Source of the DNA: Beroe forskalii
Lineage: Eukaryota > Ctenophora > Nuda > Beroida > Beroidae
NCBI GenBank assembly: GCA_011033025.1
Contig: WFMF01000076.1
Location: 98,770 to 162,769 of the forward strand
Direction of reading: 5' to 3'
DNA length: 64,000 nucleotides
Part shown: positions 59,032-64,000 of the stretch, in pieces
Layout: each line of letters begins with the position of its first letter
How positions within the stretch are numbered: the first letter of the stretch is position 1
Translations under genes and position numbers: made by a program
Notes under the pieces: generated by a model
The model's input: the letters and a program-made list of their open reading frames with translations, nothing else
What the model was told of the DNA's origin: nothing
The model's database searches: none

Positions 59032-60136
59032 AGGGACAGAAGTTGGTTTTATACCTTAAGGATGTTACTTGATGTTACATTAATGAACTCGAACCTCCAA
59101 TAGGAGTCGACGGTTCCTATCGGAATTTAAAATCACTTTGTGCTGTCGGTAGAATCAATTCAAAATACTTTGCGGTGGGTCTTCTAAGAACGTCTAATTC
59201 GGATTCACCCGGAATTTATTTCCCAGCTAAATTCCTAAATTGAATTCAATTGCTCTAAATCACGTGTGACTGGTGGAGGTCTCACCACGTGGGTTAGTCA
59301 CGTGGGTTAGTCACGAGTGCAGAGTCAAGGGTAGTTGGAAATAAAACTGCTTATATCTTTATATGATGGATTTGAAAGGGGTTTAGCAATTTGCAGGTTT
59401 TGACATCCGACGCAAATGAAGTTCGCAGAGTTCTGGGGAATCGTGCAACTTGAACGAAGCAGCAAAGAAAATATATCCATTCGAGCTTGATTTCTTGGTT
59501 AACCTGTACACGTGCACATTTTAATCAAATTGATTTGTTGCGCTTAAACTGACTGAATCTAGATTTGAACACGTTTTGCACTTGCAAACCGAATTGGTGG
59601 GTTTATGTGTGTAGAAAAAGCTAAAATCTTCTCAGAAAAAGTTTGTTTCACTTCGCTAATAAAGAAAATAATAAAGAAAATTATTCAATCTTCTCACGCG
59701 ACCTATGAAAACCTGTAAGACCAGGGATGTGACTTTCTCTGCTTCTGATTCTCAATAGAGCAATATCATTTCGCTCCAACTTAATCAAAAGCATCTCGAC
59801 TATAATTTGATTGAATATCAGCTACGCAACTTGGCGTGTCCATCAGTTTATCCGTCTTGACATCTTTATCTTACTACTTAAAATTCTTCCTCATATATAA
59901 ATTGATAAATAAATATATATCTGTCTGTCCGGTGTTCCTTATATATAGCCACAGACCTCTCTGACACCACTCAGTACCCAATCAAGCATACCGATGATAG
60001 GAATGCTCATACGAAAGTACCAGTGACGTTTGACACCACCAGGTATATAGACATCACTTAGAGGAGTAGGCACACTACAGTAAGAACTACAGTACATTGT
60101 ACTGTACGAATTGCTGAAGCGAAAAATTGGTGAACG

Positions 60137-60163
60137 GTGGCCGGAGGCCACGGGCCCTGCTAG
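60137..60163 (+). mobile_element. Helitron-like 3' terminus
   Basis: GTGGCC GGA GGCCAC hairpin, eight bases, then CTAG followed by T. The last bases (GGGCCCTGCTAGTATA) resemble the end at 53440-53455. It could be the 3' end of a non-autonomous Helitron inside the ankyrin intron. Confidence 0.4.
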
Positions 60164-60762
60164 TATATACAATTCGATAAAGGTATCGAGACCAATAAAC
60201 TTCGTAACCTTCCATCTTATGCTATATCGAACTCAACGACATCAATATAGCTGCAAAAATCATGGTCAGCAGAGCTAATTTAGAGAAACATTGGCTTACT
60301 GGTTGCTTTGGCCTTTGGAGACTTGGAGTGACTTACGTAGTCTTAGGGCAAGCCTTAATAATATGTTTACATGTAAATCATTCATTGCGTCTCACGACAG
60401 GTTCAGAGCAATTTAGAAGGTGATACGATTTAAAAAGGTTCCAAAAAACAATTTAAGTTTATATCAAATCAGTTCACGAGTTATTAACTGTCAACTCGCT
60501 GATTCAGACGATTATCACATGATAATTGCCAGCTCTGTCTCCCTCGGCTGCTGTCTATGAAAGGTCCTGCCACGGCTCCCAGCGCCTGCAGAAGCCATTA
60601 TGGACATGTACCTGATATTCGAAAGCTCATGATGTTCGGACGCTCATGATGTCAAACATTTCTCCGATAACAGTTTCCAACTGACCCTTCACTGCTGAAA
60701 ATCAATGTGTCGTTGCTCCTACTATTAAATTCTGTATCCTTTATTAATACACAATTACACAA

Positions 60763-61010
60763 TTTATGCAAATAAAATGATCTGATTAACTTCAGGCAGC
60801 CCAGACGACAGGATCTTAGCAATTTAAGCAAATAAAAATGAACCTAATTAACTCCAGGCAGCCCAGACGGCAAGATTCTAGCTCAATCTGCATCAATAAA
60901 AATGATTCTGATTAACTTCAGGCAGCTTACATTTGAAGATTTGAGCAACGTACACAAATAACTAAATAAAAATGATAGCGATTTACTTCAGGCAGCCCAG
61001 ACGGGAAGTT
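60763..61010 (+). repeat. Fourfold tandem copy of an exon acceptor region
   Basis: Units of 62, 64 and 70 bases contain AATAAAAATGA...GATTAACTTCAG|GCAGCCCAGACGG, with acceptor AGs ending at 60795, 60857, 60921 and 60991. Each unit carries the 3' splice site and the first codons of ankyrin exon b. The first three hit a stop within 5-8 codons (TAG, TAG, TGA); only the fourth stays open. Confidence 0.85.
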
Positions 61011-61069
61011 TGAATTGTTTGCACTGGATGCTGGAACAAGGACTCGAACCGAATCTCGCTGACAACGAG
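60992..61069 (+). CDS. Ankyrin-repeat protein, exon b
   Basis: Starts after ATTTACTTCAG and reads AAQTGSLNCLHWMLEQGL then EPNLADNE. Together with exon a this is a complete ankyrin repeat (GKTLAHI AAQTGSLNCLHWMLEQGLEPNLAD). The reading frame should pass to exon c (EENTPLHSAAR) with an N codon between D and E, which requires removal of the intron at ACGAG, present at both ends (61065-61069 and 61426-61430). No GT donor exists in the correct phase: the sequence is ACGAG|TCCTTGC. Without splicing the frame stops 15 bases later (SLQAEF stop). Donor lost, non-canonical, or the protein ends here. Confidence 0.72.
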
Positions 61070-61425
61070 TCCTTGCAAGCTGAATTTTAATTAGTTACTT
61101 TTATTTTTGTAACACACTAACCCACTTTTTGATCCTAACTTGAATCATTGAAAAATACTATGATATTTATGTACGAAATTTGGAGATTTGCCAAAAATCC
61201 CATATTTTCGCATCCCATAAAATATCAATTTGACGTCATAATCATATTAATGTTCGAAAAAAAGCCAAAAAAAGCCAAACGCTAAGATGGACCAAAACCA
61301 CATGATTTCGTGGGTGTATATTTCGGAGGGATGATTGAATATACATTTCCAAATTATAATTTTAATTTAAATATCTGAGGGAGCAAGTTTAAACGTTAAA
61401 TAATTGAAATATATCTGTTCTGCAG

Positions 61426-61529
61426 ACGAGGAGAATACGCCACTGCACTCTGCTGCCAGGAAGTCCCAGATCCTTGCTTACAGCTGCCTCCTCTACCATG
61501 GGGCTGCCCAGGACCTTCAGAACACCAAG
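61426..61529 (+). CDS. Ankyrin-repeat protein, exon c
   Basis: Acceptor ATCTGTTCTGCAG, donor CCAAG|GTAACA. The frame reads EENTPLHSAARKSQILAYS, then CLLYHGAAQDLQNTK: a full ankyrin repeat with the TPLH signature, an inner helix and the turn before the next repeat. It continues in phase 0 into exon d. Codon content is much richer in GC than the flanking introns, as expected of real coding sequence. Confidence 0.85.
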
Positions 61530-61846
61530 GTAACAACTAGATTAGAATAATAATGATTTCCACGATTTTCAGAGCAAGAGGTGTTTCGAAGCGTGTTCCG
61601 ATGGTTGAAGCAGATCTTAAGTTTTCAGAATAACTGCTGAGCTTCACTAAACTACTAAACTAGTAATAATATGTTTCGTGAGTCAAAGAGCGAACGGGTA
61701 GAAATTTCAGGATCATTTTCACATGTCGCGCCACTTGAGAATGGTAAACCGACCTCTTTGAATTTGACTTCTTTGACATAATAGCAGGTTAAAGATTTAT
61801 ATTAACTGATCTATGTAATTATTTGCTTTAGTAATATAACACCAAG

Positions 61847-61907
61847 GGAGAAACGCCAATGGACGTTGCACGGAAAGTTGGGAGTCCTTTTGCTATGGGA
61901 AAAGCAG
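61847..61907 (+). CDS. Ankyrin-repeat protein, exon d
   Basis: Reads GETPMDVARKVGSPFAMGKA, the start of another ankyrin repeat in the GxTPxDxA form often seen in the last repeat, and ends GCAG|GTAAAA in phase 1. Two acceptors compete. TTTGCTTTAG (ending 61831) has the better pyrimidine tract but adds TAATATAACACCAAG, whose first codon after exon c is a stop. The AG ending at 61846 keeps the frame. The ten bases AACACCAAGG occur at the end of exon c and again at this acceptor. Confidence 0.75.
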
Positions 61908-62139
61908 GTAAAATAGAGCTAGTAAAGAAATATAATTAACTAATTGGACCATTTTCCATAAACTGAGAAAGTTGCCAATTTGAAATAATCACCTTCCATT
62001 GGCCATTCCTTCGCCATAATTATACAATTACACAATTACACTATTTAAGAAATGCTCTCGAGGGCAATACTTCTCGATAAGGGCACATAGACAAAACCCT
62101 CTTCTCGAGGCACAGCCTCTGCTTCTCGTATTTGGGATG

Positions 62140-62415
62140 GATGCTTTGGGATGCTTCTCGAGGGGGATGCTTCTCGAGGGCACAGCCTTCTTTTGGGATG
62201 CCTTTGGGAGCACAGCCTTTGGGATGCTTCTCGAGGGCACAGCCTTTGGGATGCTTCTCGAGGGCACAGCCTTTGGGATGCTTCTCGAGGGCACAGCCTT
62301 TGGGATGCTTCTCGAGGGCACAGCCTTTGGGATGCTTCCTCGAAATTACAGCCTTTGGGATGCTTCTCGAGGTACAGCCTTTGGGATGCTTCTCGAGGGC
62401 ACAGCCTTTGGGATT
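62140..62415. repeat. 27-bp tandem repeat (GGGATGCTTCTCGAGGGCAC)
   Basis: Eight or nine units of TTTGGGATGCTTCTCGAGGGCACAGCC type, exact spacing 27 bases (62221, 62248, ...), with older variants from 62045. Because 27 is a multiple of three, frames of 97-183 codons remain open on both strands (CFSRAQPLG and ALEKHPKGC). They are not genes. Each unit contains the palindrome CTCGAG. Confidence 0.95.
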
Positions 62416-62870
62416 TCTTCTACAATGCAATACCGTCTCAAATGCCATAATTAAGTTAAATAGAGAGGGTTTCACAATGCTTGGGATGCTTCTGAAGGCA
62501 CATTGCGTTTGGGATGTTAAACAGGCAGCAGAGCAGAACAACGATTATAGAGTGATTGCAACACCAATTAAACCTAAAACCACATGCAAAAAAAGTCGTA
62601 AAACGGCTGGAATCAAGGCTCACGGGTCCCGTGCAGACATTACCCATAATTTACTGTCAAGGCAGGCAGCCACTCGTGTTTAATAACCAGCTTGAGGATG
62701 CCGTGATTGGCTTGAGTGGCATCCAATCAGGGTTGTCGGGAAATTAAACTCGCCAAGAGAGAAAGTGTTAATGGTTTCAGCTAGTCAAAGTTTTAAAGTG
62801 GGATTGTTTGTAATGAAACTATTTTGCACTAAATGAAATTGGTTTCACAATCAACTGCATGCAGGGAGAC
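62413..62870. repeat. Duplicated block D, copy 1
   Basis: Starts TCTACAATGCAATA and ends near CACAATCAACTGCATGCAGG. It matches 63058-63514 with frequent small indels. Shared landmarks: AGACATTACCCATAATTTAC and GGATGCCGTGATTGGCTTGA. It includes the possible terminal ankyrin exon. Confidence 0.88.
62525..62550 (+). CDS. Possible terminal exon of the ankyrin gene
   Basis: After TTAAACAG, in the phase left by exon d, the sequence reads G-SRAEQRL and then TAG. A duplicated version lies at about 63165-63188 (block D). Phase and position fit, but the exon is too short to be certain. Confidence 0.25.
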
Positions 62871-63057
62871 GGGTGAGGTCGTCATGTGACGAACAAAGAA
62901 ACTAAATATGGACACGACCGCCTACAGAGCCAAGAGAGAGGTGTCCATAATTAAGTTAAATGAGAGAACAACGTTTCAGAAAAATCGCAATATTAATATG
63001 CAATAATAAGTATCAAAATATTAAATGAAAAGAAATAACTGGGTTATTGTTCATTCA

Positions 63058-63514
63058 TTCTACAATGCAATAGGTGTCTCAAATGTCAGGTAGATTAACA
63101 GATTAGATCTTGATTCAATAAAGTGAAGCCCTCATTAGCTTGGTTCAGGCATAGCTGTTATACAGGCAGCAGAACAACGATTATAGCTCGTGTCATTGCA
63201 AAATTACGAATTAAACCTAAAAAACATGCAAAAAGAGTCGTAAACGGCTGGAATCAAGGGGGGTTTCATTCTGCAGACATTACCCATAATTTACTGTCAA
63301 GGCAGGCAGCGTTTCATGTTTAATAACCAGCTTGAGGATGCCGTGATTGGCTTGAGTGGCATCCAATCGTAGGGTTGTCGGGAAATTAAACTCTGCCAAG
63401 AGAGAAAGTGTTAATGGCTCTAGCTAGTCAAAGTTTTAAAGTAGATTGTTTGTAATGAAACTATTTTACCATTTTTGTGGACGATTTTGGTTTCACAATC
63501 AACTGCGTGCAGGA
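63058..63514. repeat. Duplicated block D, copy 2
   Basis: Second copy of 62413-62870, about 645 bases downstream in the same orientation. Similarity continues weakly to CGACCGCCTACAGAGC (62922 and 63588). No coding frame is conserved between copies. Confidence 0.88.
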
Positions 63515-63689
63515 GGAATTGAGAACCTTACACTGGTCATGTTTGGTTTTCTGAAAAGAAACCATTTTTCGTTGAAATTGACCTACGACCGCCTACAGAG
63601 CTATAGAAATATTCCATTTTCTTTTCTTCTGAAATCGTAGTACTCGAAACCAGCTCGAATGACGCGTAGAATAATTGAAAGGATGGAAT

Positions 63690-63812
63690 AATGTCAAATG
63701 GTACCATTTTTGTTGAAGGATTTTCGCATTTTTTCGAAATGGTAGAATTTTCTGTTGGGGGGGTGAAATGGTGTAATATTTTTTTAATAGGTAATGGTAC
63801 CATTTTTCAGGG
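63690..63812. repeat. Stray copies of the ATGGTACCAT minisatellite motif
   Basis: Read on the minus strand, CTTCAACAAAAATGGTACCA (complement of about 63699-63718) and CTGAAAAATGGTACCATTAC (near 63790-63809) match the 41-base unit of the array at 203-1535. A GGGGGGG run lies between them. The motif is therefore dispersed, in reverse orientation here. Confidence 0.75.
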
Positions 63813-64000
63813 CAGATTAACAGATTAGATTCAACTGCCAGAGCCTGACAGCTAGCAGATTAGCTGGTTGAGGCACTTGTCAGAAGTGATTGTGCAGATT
63901 CGCTATATGATTCAAACGCCGCAATATGGTTAATCCAACATGATATCATGGGTTTCAAACAAAACAAAACAGCAATGAAAACACTTCTATCAATCAATCA

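Larger units (their letters stand above)
56661..60762. other. Large intron of the ankyrin gene, no internal gene supported
   Basis: Mostly anonymous. Minus-strand frames at 57408-57605 and 58771-59031 are noted; the second (HIWPSLASLVDVLAERHV...) looks more protein-like, with VLTAVVTDVGLSKVC, and may be a fragment of an old mobile-element or gene copy. A GC-rich patch at 60525-60600 reads MASAGAGSRGRTFHRQQ on the minus strand and then stops after 27 codons. Confidence 0.5.

Noticed and set aside
61038-61075. tRNA gene suggested by GGTTCGAGTCC (B-box) on the minus strand
   Set aside because: No A box or cloverleaf could be formed around it, and the bases encode ankyrin residues on the other strand.
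62041-62683. 166- and 183-codon frames on opposite strands
   Set aside because: Both are produced by the 27-base repeat; neither has non-repeat conserved sequence.

Overview
This is eukaryotic nuclear DNA from an animal, most likely a marine invertebrate. It is AT-rich and gene-poor. Introns are GT-AG (two examples of about 140 and 320 bases), there are ankyrin-repeat exons and candidate TATA/CCAAT/E-box promoters, and an internal CCCTAA-type (metazoan telomere-like) tract occurs near 42.8 kb. I cannot name the species; a sponge or another highly polymorphic early-branching animal would fit, but that is a guess. I see no bacterial operons, rRNA, tRNA or CRISPR.

The left half (1-29 kb) is repeat and duplication territory. 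A 58-base satellite at the left edge is split by a non-autonomous element (101-1680) that has G-run termini, a 7-base target duplication and a 41-base minisatellite inside it. A long inverted-repeat element lies at 4.8-6.5 kb. Two long blocks, A and B, then each occur twice: A at 8620-13831 and 17734-21383, B at 14047-16935 and 24594-29045. The copies differ by clean insertions: a 1.55 kb element with TIRs in A copy 1, a 2.1 kb array of 49-base repeats after A copy 2, and a 1.57 kb element with an 8-base target duplication in B copy 2. A 100-N gap lies between the two A-B units, so this is either a tandem segmental duplication or two haplotypes laid end to end by the assembler.

The middle (29-47 kb) is mostly anonymous sequence with short tandem arrays and small palindromic elements. 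A minus-strand gene candidate of unknown function (acidic, Ser/Thr-rich, with 36-40 residue repeats) lies at 40.2-41.9 kb. At 46.6-47.1 kb there is a compact bidirectional promoter candidate with five CACGTG boxes, two inverted CCAAT boxes, two TATA boxes and a splice donor on each side. The minus-strand transcript from it could feed the 40-42 kb gene.

The right part (47-64 kb) holds a second diverged duplication (50716-52092 and 53455-54445), one copy of which carries an insertion with a cloverleaf-like fold. There are two Helitron-like 3' ends, several more arrays, and the clearest gene in the window: a plus-strand ankyrin-repeat gene with exons near 56.6, 61.0, 61.4 and 61.8 kb. Its splice sites are unusual. 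Two introns are flanked by short direct repeats, and one acceptor region is tandemly copied four times with stop codons in the first three copies. Most open frames elsewhere are by-products of tandem repeats. The octamer TGACGTCA occurs about 20 times, against roughly one expected at this base composition.
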